DNA of 64,000 bases from Phycisphaera sp. (GTDB lineage: Bacteria > Planctomycetota > Phycisphaerae > Phycisphaerales > Phycisphaeraceae), in assembly GCA_016125215.1 (NCBI GenBank), contig WGMF01000002.1:1-64000 (forward strand), in the 5' to 3' direction. Positions 63,158 through 64,000 of the stretch are shown piece by piece. A program made the position numbers and the translations under genes. The first letter of the stretch is position 1. Each line of letters starts with the position of its first letter. The notes below the pieces were generated by a model. The model saw nothing but the letters and a program-made list of their open reading frames with translations, did no database searches and had not been told where the DNA came from.

Positions 63158-64000
<843 letters not shown>

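Overview
The window is about 64 kb of high-GC, gene-dense bacterial chromosome. Its gene content points to a planctomycete, most likely class Phycisphaerae. The evidence is PEP-CTERM sorting tails, a zinc-ribbon membrane protein starting with CPTCGYNLRGL, a Tat-dependent sulfatase beside other carbohydrate enzymes, and frequent TTG/GTG starts. No rRNA, tRNA, CRISPR array, prophage or transposase was recognised. Mobile-looking material is limited to small palindromic and short-period repeats.

Layout. 1-7 kb: the tail of an unidentified protein ending in a clamp-binding-like motif, then a leftward run of GH35 beta-galactosidase, moaB, groES, aroA and an ABC exporter. 7-13 kb: a TolC-like lipoprotein with an HlyD-like adaptor, then two PEP-CTERM proteins. 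13-20 kb: a giant coiled-coil membrane protein, a FecE-like ATPase, a GNAT enzyme, a degenerate metallo-beta-lactamase-fold protein and coaD. 20-28 kb: an SDR/DUF2867 protein, fumC, and a polysaccharide block (GH99/71-like, heparinase II/III lyase, sulfatase). 28-38 kb: TPR/zinc-ribbon protein, mnmG, zinc-ribbon membrane protein, zwf, trpA, a large TPR-type exported protein and a Nudix hydrolase. 38-45 kb: murC divergent from a GH57-GH95-rdgB run. 45-50 kb: two unrelated-type isocitrate dehydrogenases either side of a winged-helix regulator and a GT2/GT87 pair. 50-56 kb: SDR, beta-carbonic-anhydrase-like protein, PpnP, then a signalling group (PilZ, antiporter-EIIA fusion, pseudo-receiver protein, GGDEF). 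56-64 kb: proS, manC, a duplicated AhpD-like protein, ferredoxin, bacterioferritin, an aminopeptidase P and the start of ilvC.

How the genes fit together. Carbohydrate breakdown (GH35, GH95, GH99-like, lyase, sulfatase) suggests growth on fucosylated, sulfated and uronate-containing algal polymers. Central metabolism is represented by zwf, fumC and two icd genes. The 51.7-56.2 kb group combines c-di-GMP synthesis (GGDEF with an I-site), a c-di-GMP receptor (PilZ) and an ion antiporter carrying a nitrogen-PTS-type EIIA domain; this is the most system-like cluster here.

Two genome-wide traits stand out. First, at least a dozen genes have a -10-like hexamer only 6-11 nt before the start codon and mostly no Shine-Dalgarno, as expected for leaderless mRNAs. 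Second, short-period repeats (7-nt and 9-nt units, usually with a complementary partner block) fill intergenic gaps, overlap stop codons, and in mnmG lie inside a coding region. All calls come from reading the sequence; no database search was run.
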